Below, one piece after another: positions 35,767 to 44,901 of a stretch of 64,000 nucleotides of DNA. The notes under the pieces are model-generated. The model searched no databases and had not been told where the DNA came from. It saw only the letters and a list, made by a program, of their open reading frames with translations. This DNA comes from Pedobacter glucosidilyticus DSM 23534 (GTDB lineage Bacteria; Bacteroidota; Bacteroidia; Sphingobacteriales; Sphingobacteriaceae): NCBI RefSeq assembly GCF_000425145.1, contig NZ_KE384312.1, positions 1-64,000 of the forward strand, written 5' to 3'. How positions within the stretch are numbered: position 1 is the first letter of the stretch; every line of letters starts with the position of its first letter. Position numbers and translations under genes: made by a program.

Positions 35767-37251
35767 TTATATGTTATTAATTTTTTGATTGAGTAATTGT
35801 TTCCATTCTTGGTAGGCAGCATCATAAGCCTCTGTTTCCTGAGGTTCTATGGTAGCTAACACCTCTTGATTTTGAAAGGCTTCCTGAGCGTTTTTAAAAT
35901 GTTTAATACCAATACCTGCACCTAAGGCAGCGCCTACGCTACCATCATTCTGATAAAGCTCTATAGGTACTTGGGTAGCTCCGGTAAATGCTTTTCTAAA
36001 TACCTCGCTTAAAAATAAATTTGATTTTCCGGCTCTTATAACTGAGGGGTTTAAGCCATTTTCTCTAATGATATCTAAACCGTATCTGAAAGAAAAAGCA
36101 ATACCTTCTTGTACAGCATTAAAGATATATGCTGCTTGGTGTTGATTTAAATCTATATTAAAAATGTGGGCCCCAATAAGCTTGTTGTTTAACATTCTTT
36201 CTGCACCATTGCCAAAAGGTAAAATTCTGAGGCCTTTACTACCAATTTCTACCTGAGAAGCAAGTTGGTTGATTTCCGGATAGCTTAAATCTTTGGCAAA
36301 AAGTTTTCTTGCCCAGCTGTTTAATATCCCTGTACCATTAATACACAATAAAACACCCGTTCTAATCTGGTTTTGCAAATAATTAACGTGTGCAAAAGTG
36401 TTGATACGAGATTGCTGATCGTAAACCAATTGGTCGCTTACGCCATAGATAACACCAGAAGTACCTGCTGTGGCAGCAACTTCACCTGGTTCTAACACGT
36501 TTAAAGAAAGTGCATTATTGGGTTGGTCGCCAGCTTTATAAGCTACTTGTATACCCGCTTTAAGTTGAAGTATATCTGCAACATCAGTCTTTACCTCGCC
36601 ATGGTTGGAAAATACAGGTTTCAGTTCTGGAAATATGGAAGTATCAAAGCCAAACTCTTTACATATTTTTTCTGATAGCTTGTTGTTTTTAAAATCCCAG
36701 AAAATACCTTCAGATAATGCGCTGATACTGGTTGTAATATGGCCTGTTAACTTCATGGATATAAAATCTCCGGGAAGCATGAGTTTGTATATGTTGGCAA
36801 AAATTTCGGGTTCATTTTCTTTTACCCAAGCCAATTTAGAAGCTGTAAAATTTCCGGGCGAGTTAAGATGATGACTTAAACTTTCTGCTTGGCCTATATT
36901 TTGAAATGCTTTTTCTCCAATGTCTACAGCTCTGCTATCGCACCAGATGATTGCATTTCTTAGCACTTGCTGGTTTTTATCAACTAATACTAAGCCATGC
37001 ATTTGATAAGCTATACCAATACCTATGATGTCTTGTGGGTTGTATTTTTTGGTTTGATGATTTTTTAAGATGGCTTTCTGCGTAAACTCCCACCAGTTTT
37101 CTGGTGATTGTTCTGCCCAGCCTGGTTTAAGAGCGATGATTTCTGCCTCTGTTTCTGGATATTGTGCAGTTGATACAATTTTTTGCGTAAGCGTTTCAAT
37201 AACTGAAACTTTTACAGAAGATGTGCCTATGTCTATACCTAATAAATACAT
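35767..37251 (-). CDS. xylB: Xylulokinase
   Basis: A 494-residue FGGY-family kinase that phosphorylates xylulose to xylulose 5-phosphate. The ATPase opening [16 protein letters not shown], the substrate-contacting YQMHGLV and IWCDSRA segments, and the catalytic Asp in [12 protein letters not shown] are present, as is a second glycine-rich ATP site ([14 protein letters not shown]). It is the promoter-proximal gene of the operon. The palindrome at 37282 lies 31 bp before its start. Confidence 0.93.
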   Translation of the reverse strand: MYLLGIDIGTSSVKVSVIETLTQKIVSTAQYPETEAEIIALKPGWAEQSPENWWEFTQKAILKNHQTKKYNPQDIIGIGIAYQMHGLVLVDKNQQVLRNAIIWCDSRAVDIGEKAFQNIGQAESLSHHLNSPGNFTASKLAWVKENEPEIFANIYKLMLPGDFISMKLTGHITTSISALSEGIFWDFKNNKLSEKICKEFGFDTSIFPELKPVFSNHGEVKTDVADILQLKAGIQVAYKAGDQPNNALSLNVLEPGEVAATAGTSGVIYGVSDQLVYDQQSRINTFAHVNYLQNQIRTGVLLCINGTGILNSWARKLFAKDLSYPEINQLASQVEIGSKGLRILPFGNGAERMLNNKLIGAHIFNIDLNQHQAAYIFNAVQEGIAFSFRYGLDIIRENGLNPSVIRAGKSNLFLSEVFRKAFTGATQVPIELYQNDGSVGAALGAGIGIKHFKNAQEAFQNQEVLATIEPQETEAYDAAYQEWKQLLNQKINNI

Positions 37252-37281
37252 AAATGTTTAAGCCAGGTTATAATGGTTAAG

Positions 37282-37295
37282 TGCAACCGGTTGCA
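37282..37295. promoter_or_regulatory. LacI-type operator between xylB and its regulator gene
   Basis: TGCAACCGGTTGCA is a perfect 14-bp palindrome with a central CG, the form bound by LacI/GalR-family dimers. It lies in the 104-bp divergent gap between xylB and the LacI-type gene, so one protein could control both directions. Confidence 0.7.
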
Positions 37296-37355
37296 TAAAG
37301 GTATATTTAATATTTAAATTGTCAAAATATCCTATAATTTTATTTACTTTAAAAA

Positions 37356-38369
37356 GTGAAAAAGAAGGCAACCATTTATGATATAGCTAAAGAGCTTAAT
37401 ATTACGGTATCTACCGTATCTAGGGCTCTTAATAATTTTTCTACGATAAGTGATGCTACAAAAAAAGCTGTTTTTGAGACTGCTGAAAAGTTAAATTATA
37501 GCCCCAATCGTCTCGCATCTTCTTTAAAATCAGGGAAAACACATACCATAGGAGTTATTGTTCCCAGTATGGAAATCCATTTTTTTGCTGTAGTTATTCA
37601 TAGTATAGAGCAAGTATTAAAAGATAATGATTATCGCATTCTTTTGTACCAGTCTGGAGAATCGGTTGAGAACGAGATTAATGGCGTAAAAACCTTGTTA
37701 GAAGCACAGGTGGATGGTATTATCGCTTCTCTTTCTCTTGAGACTGAGGATACTTCACATTTCCAAACACTAATCAAACAAAATAAGCCACTGGTTTTAT
37801 TTGATCGTGTAGATGAAAAGCTAAATGTTCCGACGGTAACTTTAGATGATTATAAAGCTGGTTATTTGGCAACCGAACATTTAATTAAACAAGGTTATCA
37901 AAATATTGCTTTTGTAACTACTGTCCATCAGAATAGTATTTTTGGCAATAGGGTAAAAGGCTATAAGGCCGCTTTAGCTGATTTTAAGTTGAAAGTTAAA
38001 GAAGATCATATTATATATGGAGGGTTATCTATAAAAGATGGGCGTTATGGTGCTGATAAACTTATGAGAGCGCAAGACAAACCCGATGCTATTATTGCTG
38101 GAGATGATTATACTGCCTTAGGTGTTATCAAAAAGTTAAAAGAATTGCAACTTACCCCGCCACACATTGGAGTTATGGGTTTTGCTAATGAAACATTCTC
38201 GGCTTTTATTACACCAAATTTATCTACTATAGATCAACAGGCAGCTAAAATGGGTATAGCATGTGCTGAAAGTTTTGTTAAGATGATTAAAAGTGGCAAT
38301 CCTTATCAAAATGTAGAACATATCGTGATAGAACCTTTAGTTATTAAAAGGCAATCAACCGCAAAATAA
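37356..38369 (+). CDS. LacI-family regulator of the xylose operon
   Basis: A 337-residue LacI/GalR regulator. The DNA-binding domain reads ATIYDIAKELNITVSTVSRALNNFSTIS with the hinge helix NRLASSLKSGKTHTIGVIVP, followed by a periplasmic-binding-protein-like sensor domain. It starts with GTG at 37356; no in-frame ATG fits the domain start better. It is divergent from xylB with a perfect operator-like palindrome between, so regulation of the xylose genes with a sugar as inducer is the natural inference. Confidence 0.88.
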   Translation: MKKKATIYDIAKELNITVSTVSRALNNFSTISDATKKAVFETAEKLNYSPNRLASSLKSGKTHTIGVIVPSMEIHFFAVVIHSIEQVLKDNDYRILLYQSGESVENEINGVKTLLEAQVDGIIASLSLETEDTSHFQTLIKQNKPLVLFDRVDEKLNVPTVTLDDYKAGYLATEHLIKQGYQNIAFVTTVHQNSIFGNRVKGYKAALADFKLKVKEDHIIYGGLSIKDGRYGADKLMRAQDKPDAIIAGDDYTALGVIKKLKELQLTPPHIGVMGFANETFSAFITPNLSTIDQQAAKMGIACAESFVKMIKSGNPYQNVEHIVIEPLVIKRQSTAK

Positions 38370-38445
38370 TACGAGTGTAATATTGCACTTCTTTTTAAAT
38401 GTAAAGTTTTATTATATTTATTTTTGTTTTTAAAACTTTGCATCC

Positions 38446-38910
38446 ATGTCTGAAAAAAAAATAGTTGTACTTTATGTAGATGATGAAGAAAATAATCTAA
38501 TTTCTTTTAAAGCTAATTTCAGAATAAAGTATCAAGTACATACTGCATTAAGTGGCGATGATGCCCTTAAGATTATGGAAACCAAAGCTGTTGATATTAT
38601 TATTACAGACCAAAGAATGCCCAATATGACTGGTGTTGAGTTTTTAGAAAAAGTATTAGAAAAGTTTCCGGAACCTATGCGTATATTACTAACAGGATAT
38701 GCTGATATGAGTGCAGTGATAGACGCCGTTAATAAAGGTAAAATTTTCCATTATCTTAATAAACCTTGGGATGAAGCAGAGCTTGATATGACTATTAAAA
38801 GAGCTTATGACATCTTGTTAGAACGTAAGCAAATAGAAATCATGAATGAAAAATTGGCTACTTCTAATGATCAATTAGAGTTTTTGTTAAGACAAAAACT
38901 TTTATCTTAA
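38446..38910 (+). CDS. Single-domain response regulator
   Basis: A 154-residue receiver protein with a short coiled tail and no output domain. The acidic pocket (YVDDEE), phosphoacceptor Asp near 55 (IIITDQRMP), the T of LLTGYAD and the Lys of LNKPWDEAEL are all present. It closely resembles the receiver half of the hybrid kinase at 39311-40396 (shared YVDDE-x-NNLI-x-FKA, DQRMP, RILLT-Y-D and VIDA-x-NKG), which suggests duplication. Such tails often dock onto kinases or PP2C-type partners. A TATTTTTG box lies at 38419-38426. Its stop codon overlaps that of the convergent receiver gene by 2 bases. Confidence 0.85.
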   Translation: MSEKKIVVLYVDDEENNLISFKANFRIKYQVHTALSGDDALKIMETKAVDIIITDQRMPNMTGVEFLEKVLEKFPEPMRILLTGYADMSAVIDAVNKGKIFHYLNKPWDEAELDMTIKRAYDILLERKQIEIMNEKLATSNDQLEFLLRQKLLS

Positions 38911-39308
38911 CTTTCTTGGCTAATATTATTTATCATTTCTTCAAAAGCTTCAAAGCTATAAGGTTTTTTTAATACTCCAAATACAGATTCGTAAGTAGAA
39001 ATTCTACTGATATCATTTTTATTTAATGATGTTGTAATGGAGATAATACGATAATTGTTTTTGGTTTCTTTCGGCAAGTTTTCAAACTCTTCTATAAACT
39101 GAAAGCCATTCATTACAGGCATCATGATATCTAGTAAAAGTACTGTTAAACTTCCTTTTTCTGGTTCTATAGCTTTAATATCCTGTAAAGCTTCTATAGC
39201 ATTGTCATAAGCTTTAAAGCTATTACATTTGCCTGTGTTTAGAATAAGTTTTTCTGCAATAAAGCAATCTAATTCTCTATCGTCTACAATAATAAAGTTT
39301 AGTTTCAT
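38907..39308 (-). CDS. Single-domain response regulator, last gene of the signalling operon
   Basis: A 133-residue receiver only. Acidic residues are VDDRELD, the phosphoacceptor Asp is near 57 in LLLDIMMPVMNG, followed by the Thr-Thr pair of ISITTSLN and the Lys of GVLKKPYSFEAF. With no output domain it would pass phosphate on or bind a partner protein. The gene begins 2 bp after the hybrid kinase stop and ends head-to-head with the plus-strand receiver gene, sharing a TTAA. Confidence 0.85.
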   Translation of the reverse strand: MKLNFIIVDDRELDCFIAEKLILNTGKCNSFKAYDNAIEALQDIKAIEPEKGSLTVLLLDIMMPVMNGFQFIEEFENLPKETKNNYRIISITTSLNKNDISRISTYESVFGVLKKPYSFEAFEEMINNISQES

Positions 39309-39310
39309 GT

Positions 39311-40396
39311 TTATTTGTTAGGTATTTTGATGGTGAAAGTTGTGCCTTGGTTAAGTTCAGAGTCTACTTCTACTTGTCCGTTTAGTTTTAACAAAGCACT
39401 TTTAACATTAAATAATCCAAAGCCCGAGCCAGCTTCTTTAATATGTGCTCTAAAGAATAAATCAAAAATTTGATTCTTATATTTTTCATCAATTCCAGAG
39501 CCATTATCAGCTACAATAATGGTTGCAATGCCTTTTTCTACGACGATATTTAAGCTAACAAATTTGTCTTCTTTTTCTAATATCTGATATTTAAAAGCGT
39601 TTGATAAAAGGTTGTTGATGATTAAAAAAATAGAAACTCTATCGCTCCAGAAAGATTCTTCTTGTTGTAAATGGATTTTAAAGGCTATGGATAGAGTTTT
39701 AGCATAAATTTCATAAACATCTTCCATTTCTTTGATAAGATCTCTAAAATCAATATCTGTAATTTTGAGTTCGCCTCTTTCTAAGCTGTAATAATCATGC
39801 ATGCTTAAGATGAAATCATCTAGTTTTTGAACAGATTTATTCATCATTTTCAATATTTCTTTTACCTCATCTAAGTTATGGGTATTTAAGGCTAGATTTA
39901 TTCCTCCTGCAATACCTACTAATGGGCCTCGTATATCATGACTTACAGAGTATGCAAATTTATCAAGTTCCGAATAAGCTTTATGTAATTCCTGATTTTT
40001 TAGTGCAAGCATAGAACTTGCCTCGTAAAAATGTACAGCCTCTTCAATAGCACTAATGATATCGGCATCTATCCAAGGTTTTTTTACATATCTAAAAACA
40101 TGTCCTTTGTTAATGGCGTCAATAACCGATTCTATATCTGTATAAGCAGTTAATAATATTCTGATGGGGTATGGGTGTGTACTTCTAATTTCTGCAAAAA
40201 AGTCTACCCCAGTTTTATGGGGCATCCTTTGGTCGCAAAAAATTACTTTTATATCAGGATATTTATTTAAATATTGTAAAGCTTCAGAAGTATTTTGTGC
40301 AGTAAAAATCTGATAATCAAATCTTAATGAGGCTTTGAAGCCTATTAAGTTATTCATTTCATCATCTACATACAGTATCTTAATTTTTTCTGACAT
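39311..40396 (-). CDS. Receiver-histidine kinase hybrid (N-terminal REC)
   Basis: A 361-residue soluble protein: receiver domain at about 1-125 (YVDDE, phosphoacceptor in IFCDQRMPHKTG, KKPW), a helical joint, HisKA-like helix with the phosphorylated His near 150 in FAYSVSHDIRGPL, and a HATPase domain with NLLSNAFKY (N box), VADNGSGID (G1) and GSGFGLFNV (G2). There is no membrane segment. Receivers placed before a kinase core let one phosphorelay protein control the activity of another. With a full membrane kinase 9 bp upstream, a kinase-to-kinase relay is likely. Confidence 0.88.
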   Translation of the reverse strand: MSEKIKILYVDDEMNNLIGFKASLRFDYQIFTAQNTSEALQYLNKYPDIKVIFCDQRMPHKTGVDFFAEIRSTHPYPIRILLTAYTDIESVIDAINKGHVFRYVKKPWIDADIISAIEEAVHFYEASSMLALKNQELHKAYSELDKFAYSVSHDIRGPLVGIAGGINLALNTHNLDEVKEILKMMNKSVQKLDDFILSMHDYYSLERGELKITDIDFRDLIKEMEDVYEIYAKTLSIAFKIHLQQEESFWSDRVSIFLIINNLLSNAFKYQILEKEDKFVSLNIVVEKGIATIIVADNGSGIDEKYKNQIFDLFFRAHIKEAGSGFGLFNVKSALLKLNGQVEVDSELNQGTTFTIKIPNK

Positions 40397-40405
40397 GATT
40401 ATATT

Positions 40406-42556
40406 TTAGCTGATCATGATTTGGTGTATAACGGGTATTTTGATAATAAATTCTGTGCCTTTATCTGGTTCAGTATTGATAAAAATTTGACCGTTGTGTT
40501 TTTTTATAGTATTGTAAGCTATAGACATACCTAAACCTGTTCCTTCTCCCACATCTTTTGTGGTAAAGAAAGGGTCAAAAATTTTATTTCTTGTAGTGTC
40601 AGACATTCCACAGCCATTATCGGTAATATAAATGTTAACAACATCTTCTGTTGCTGTAGTTTTGATGCTTAATAAACCATCTTTACTATGGGTATGTTTG
40701 ACATTGATAGCGTGTATGGCATTAGAGATGATATTTAAAAAAACTTGATTAAGTTTCCCTGGATAGCACTCTACCAAAGGTAATGCTGCATAGTTTTTTT
40801 CTACTTTAATATTGCTATTATTAAGTAAATTATTCATGATAACTAAAGTAGATTCTATCCCTTCATTTATATCAGCTCTTTTTAAGTCATCTTCATCAAC
40901 TCTGGAAAAAATTCTTAGACCTTTAACAATTTCTGCGGTTCTGCTAGCCCCTTCATGAATACCTTTTAGTAAATGGTTAATTTCCATTTTTAGGTAATCG
41001 TAGTCTAACTCCTCTTTATATTCCTCTATTTCTTGCTGTTTTTCTTGTATAGTTTTATCAGACAAACCTATTTTTTCTATCAAATCTACTGCATCAAATA
41101 ACATATTTACGTCTCTAAGTAATGGCGAAACGTTGGAAGTTACAAAGTTAATGGGGTTATTAATTTCATGTGCTATACCGGCAGTTAATTGACCTAATGA
41201 AGCCATTTTTTCTGCTTCAACCAATTGGGTTTGTGCTTGTTTTAAATCTTCAAGCGTATGGCTAAGTTCGTTATTTGTTTCTATCAATTCAACAGTTCTT
41301 TCTTTAACTCTTTGCTCTAATATGGTATTTTGTTCTTTGATAATGCGTTCATTTTCTTTAGCAATTTCTAAAGCTTGTGCTTGCGACTGCTCTTTTTCTT
41401 TTTTAAGAATATTAATTCTATCTGCCAATGCTAAAGAAAGTAATGTTACTTCTAGTGCTGTTCCTATTTGTAAAGAATAATTGGTAAAGGTATTATAAGG
41501 TAATAAGCCGGAGTTTTTTAATATAAATATGATGAGGCCGATGAAAAAGCCGCTCCAGGCAATTAAAAAAAACTTAGCAGGCCTGTAACCTTGTACTGTG
41601 ATGGTTATTGCTACGGTATAGATAACAATAATGGTATAAATGGCGACTATATCAATTAAGCGATAACTTAAAAGGTCGAAACCTATGATTCTGGCTACAA
41701 TGGCACTGGCGTAAACCACCAAAGAGACAATAAATAGTTTGTTGAGTTTAGGCGTTCTGGTTTTTGATTGTAAAAAAAGTCTGATGAATATTACACCCAT
41801 AATGCCTGCTAGGCCCGGAAAAATTATCAAAGCTTTATTAAACAGGTAAGGGGTATTACTAAACAGGTATTTAAATGAATGTCCGGAAAGGGTTATTTGA
41901 GTTAGTAAGGTAAATAAGGTATATAAAACGTAATACACATAGCTTATATCTTTGGTTGAGAGATATAAGAAGCTATTATAAAGAATCATAACCATTAAAA
42001 TACCAATAAGAACACCCCAAAAAATATCATGGCTATTAAGGTATTCTGATATTTTTTGCTCTTTTCCTATATAAATAGGAAGAAACATTTGCTCATGGCT
42101 ATTTACTTTGAGATAATAAGTTTGTTCTGCATTTGCGGCAATGTTTAAATCAAATGTAGGATGTTGATGTTTATACTTTCTGGCATTAAATTTTTTTGTG
42201 TTACTAATTTTCTGAAAGTATAAAACTCCGTTTCTTTGATAATACAGTTCACTATTGTCTAAATAAGAACTTTCTATCATTAAAAGCAATTTGTTTTGAT
42301 TACTTTGATTTTTGATGGTGAATTTTAACCAAAAATTAGCATCACTTAAAGGTAAAATGATAGTTTCTGCGCCAGAGGGCTTAAATGATTGGTTATTTAA
42401 AATATCATTAAAACTTAATTTTTTTGAATCGTCTTGTAAAATAGCAATATGATGACCTATAATGCTATTATCATTCTTAAAAATAATCTTGTGTTGCCCT
42501 AACCCATAAGTGTAAGAACAGCAAAGTATAAGAAAAAGTAAAAGTTTATTCCTCAT
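40406..42556 (-). CDS. 7TMR-DISM histidine kinase
   Basis: A 716-residue sensor kinase. Order: signal peptide (LLLFLILCCSYTYGLG), a periplasmic DISMED2-type carbohydrate-binding-like domain at about 25-165, seven membrane helices at about 175-385, a coiled coil (EKEQSQAQALEIAKENERIIKEQN...), a HisKA with the phospho-His near 463 (LTAGIAHEINNPINF), and HATPase motifs DNGCGM and GTGLGMSIAYN. All catalytic motifs are present. It would sense an external or periplasmic ligand and signal to the receivers encoded immediately downstream. It starts 16 bp after the E1-nitroreductase gene. Confidence 0.9.
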   Translation of the reverse strand: MRNKLLLFLILCCSYTYGLGQHKIIFKNDNSIIGHHIAILQDDSKKLSFNDILNNQSFKPSGAETIILPLSDANFWLKFTIKNQSNQNKLLLMIESSYLDNSELYYQRNGVLYFQKISNTKKFNARKYKHQHPTFDLNIAANAEQTYYLKVNSHEQMFLPIYIGKEQKISEYLNSHDIFWGVLIGILMVMILYNSFLYLSTKDISYVYYVLYTLFTLLTQITLSGHSFKYLFSNTPYLFNKALIIFPGLAGIMGVIFIRLFLQSKTRTPKLNKLFIVSLVVYASAIVARIIGFDLLSYRLIDIVAIYTIIVIYTVAITITVQGYRPAKFFLIAWSGFFIGLIIFILKNSGLLPYNTFTNYSLQIGTALEVTLLSLALADRINILKKEKEQSQAQALEIAKENERIIKEQNTILEQRVKERTVELIETNNELSHTLEDLKQAQTQLVEAEKMASLGQLTAGIAHEINNPINFVTSNVSPLLRDVNMLFDAVDLIEKIGLSDKTIQEKQQEIEEYKEELDYDYLKMEINHLLKGIHEGASRTAEIVKGLRIFSRVDEDDLKRADINEGIESTLVIMNNLLNNSNIKVEKNYAALPLVECYPGKLNQVFLNIISNAIHAINVKHTHSKDGLLSIKTTATEDVVNIYITDNGCGMSDTTRNKIFDPFFTTKDVGEGTGLGMSIAYNTIKKHNGQIFINTEPDKGTEFIIKIPVIHQIMIS

Positions 42557-42572
42557 AAGGTGGATTTAATTT

Positions 42573-44891
42573 TTAACTAACAAATAGAATTTTTTCTAAA
42601 GGTAATCTATGTGATTTTAATTCTATTTGTTCTGCAAAAGAAATTTTTGCTAAAAATACTTCTGCATTATTTTTATCTAATCCTGTTAAAGCTTCAAATT
42701 CTTTTCTTAATGCTGTTAATTCATTTATACTACTTACATCTAAGCCCTTGCCATTTCCATGATTGATTCTTGTAAATAAGTATAAAGGTGATATGAGTGG
42801 GTGTACTGCTAAACCAATTTTTGTTGCAGCAAGCCAAAAACGCTCCATAGCTTGACCGCCTTTAAAAAAACTTTCTAAGCTGTATTTAGGTACACTTATA
42901 AGGCATATTGCCGATGCTGATTCTATTGTTTTTAAGGCCAAAGTATCAAATGCTTTTCCGCCTTTTAATTCCTTTATTGTTTTAACAACTGCAGCATCTT
43001 TAATCATACTCAAGGCAGCAAGTTGCGAGTTACTTAATCCTAAAGTTTTAACATCAATCCCATCTTTGCTTTGTTCGGCATCGGCGGTGGTCCAGCGCAT
43101 CTCTCTATGTACAAAATCATAATGACCCTCTGGGTTTAATAGGCGTATTCTATCGCAAATACCTATCATTTTTCCAAATAATTTAAGGTCTTTTTCTTCT
43201 GTAAAGTATTGAAAATTAATAGGATAAATGCTGTTTGTGATTTCTTGCAGATATGCTAATTGCTTTTCTTCTAGCCTATTTTTTTGTAGCGCATGATTTC
43301 TGTTCGTACATCTTTGATGAATATAAGTTGATAGGTCTTGTGCTAAGGTATTGGTGTTTATTTCTGATTTTTCAAAATAAATAACTGCAACCAGTTGCTC
43401 TTGGCTAGCTATGGGTAAGAAATTTATTTTTGTATTTAAATTAAATGTGAGTGCTTTAAGGTATAAATTTTCAAAAGCTGCACCTAGAGAAATAAAAGAA
43501 GCTGTTTTTTGAAAATCTCCAAAGGAATAAGACCTATTTTCTTCATGAAAAAGATAAAGAAGGCCTTCTTGATAAAGCCATTTCCAAGGTTGGTCGTTTC
43601 CTGTAGATGGAGCTGCTGCTGCTGCATGTATTAATTCTTTAAGTGTATGTTCATCAATAGTAACAGCATTATTGGTTTTAGTAAATGAAACCTGTTGTGC
43701 CAGGTTTATCAAATCTTGTTTGAATAAGGGGTTGTGTGGATTTTTTCTTTCAGAGGCGTTTTCTTGTTTATCAATCTTCGGATTTGCGATGAGTTCTTCT
43801 AAATCAATATAATATCTGCCAGAGGCATGAAATTGGTTAAGTAAGATTCTTCGGCTAACATCGGCAGCTACAGCCCCTCCTAAAGTAACAGAACTGGCAA
43901 GCTGCGGCCAGGTATTGATGGTTTGTTGTACTTCTACCATTGATGCTTTTCCTCTTAAAGAAATATTTTCTGCACCTAACATTTGCAAGATTAATGGTAT
44001 TTTATCTTCATTGCTTAGTTCTTTGATTGTATGCGGGTTAATCCCTTTTAAAGTGCCATGAAGCAATTCCCTGTTGGGTTCTAAATCAAATCTTTCTACA
44101 TCCAGCATTCCTCTATCGCTAGTATCCATCAAAACCGGAATTTGTAATGCTTTGGCTTTGTGTCTGGCAATAATCTTCATGTCGAGGCCATCACATTCAT
44201 CTACTAAAAGATCAAGCTTGCCATCTTTAAGAAAGAAATCATCCAAATTATCTTCCGTTAAGCCTTCTTTAAAACAGGTTACATTTAAAAAAGGGTCTAT
44301 TTCCAGGATTTCACGAGCGGCAACTATCACTTTTGATAAGCCTAAATTACTTACACCGCTTCTTATTCTGTTTAAATTACTAAGTTCAAGTGTATCAAAA
44401 TCTGCTAAGCGTAATTCGCCACAGCCTCTTTCCATCGCTAAAGTAAGCGCAATAGATTGCCCTACAGATAAGCCTACGATACCAATCTTTTTGGTGCTTA
44501 ATAAATCTCTTTCTTCTCTTGTAATTTTATATTGATTACGGTTTGTTCTTACCTCTACAAAAGCATCTCTATCTAAAAGATGTACCATTTTCTTGCTCCA
44601 GGGATAATAAACCCAAACACCGTATTGTTCTAAGCTAAATTCTCCTAGTTCTTCATCAATCAGTTTCTTGTAAACATCTTCTGTAAGCCTTATGGAAGGG
44701 TTTTTTGATTTGATAAGCTCCTGCAATTGGCTCCATATTTCGTCGTAAAAGAATACAACCTGTTGTTGGCTAATTAAATCGTTAAAAATTTGTAGGTCTT
44801 TTGGTTGATGTATTTTAAGTATTAAAGGTTGATAAATTTCTTTAAGATGGTGGTTTAGTTGTAAAAAATGAGAAGTTGTAGTGTTAGACAT
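42573..44891 (-). CDS. ThiF/E1-like and nitroreductase fusion (Rv1355c family)
   Basis: A 772-residue two-part enzyme. The first half is an E1/ThiF adenylation domain: nucleotide loop KIGIVGLSVGQSIAL near 135-150, then LADFDTLELSNLNRI with the Asp and Arg that hold ATP-Mg, and DECDGLDMK. I see no zinc-binding CxxC pairs and no evident catalytic Cys. The second half, from about 410 (LIHAAAAAPSTGNDQPWKWL), is a flavin nitroreductase. This architecture is that of M. tuberculosis Rv1355c (called MoeY), for which no function is firmly established. E1-nitroreductase chemistry elsewhere activates a carboxylate and oxidises heterocycles in peptide natural products, so a small-molecule role is plausible. 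It is preceded after 10 bp by a GNAT-like gene. Confidence 0.8.
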   Translation of the reverse strand: MSNTTTSHFLQLNHHLKEIYQPLILKIHQPKDLQIFNDLISQQQVVFFYDEIWSQLQELIKSKNPSIRLTEDVYKKLIDEELGEFSLEQYGVWVYYPWSKKMVHLLDRDAFVEVRTNRNQYKITREERDLLSTKKIGIVGLSVGQSIALTLAMERGCGELRLADFDTLELSNLNRIRSGVSNLGLSKVIVAAREILEIDPFLNVTCFKEGLTEDNLDDFFLKDGKLDLLVDECDGLDMKIIARHKAKALQIPVLMDTSDRGMLDVERFDLEPNRELLHGTLKGINPHTIKELSNEDKIPLILQMLGAENISLRGKASMVEVQQTINTWPQLASSVTLGGAVAADVSRRILLNQFHASGRYYIDLEELIANPKIDKQENASERKNPHNPLFKQDLINLAQQVSFTKTNNAVTIDEHTLKELIHAAAAAPSTGNDQPWKWLYQEGLLYLFHEENRSYSFGDFQKTASFISLGAAFENLYLKALTFNLNTKINFLPIASQEQLVAVIYFEKSEINTNTLAQDLSTYIHQRCTNRNHALQKNRLEEKQLAYLQEITNSIYPINFQYFTEEKDLKLFGKMIGICDRIRLLNPEGHYDFVHREMRWTTADAEQSKDGIDVKTLGLSNSQLAALSMIKDAAVVKTIKELKGGKAFDTLALKTIESASAICLISVPKYSLESFFKGGQAMERFWLAATKIGLAVHPLISPLYLFTRINHGNGKGLDVSSINELTALRKEFEALTGLDKNNAEVFLAKISFAEQIELKSHRLPLEKILFVS

Positions 44892-44901
44892 CTTTTAAGA
44901 T

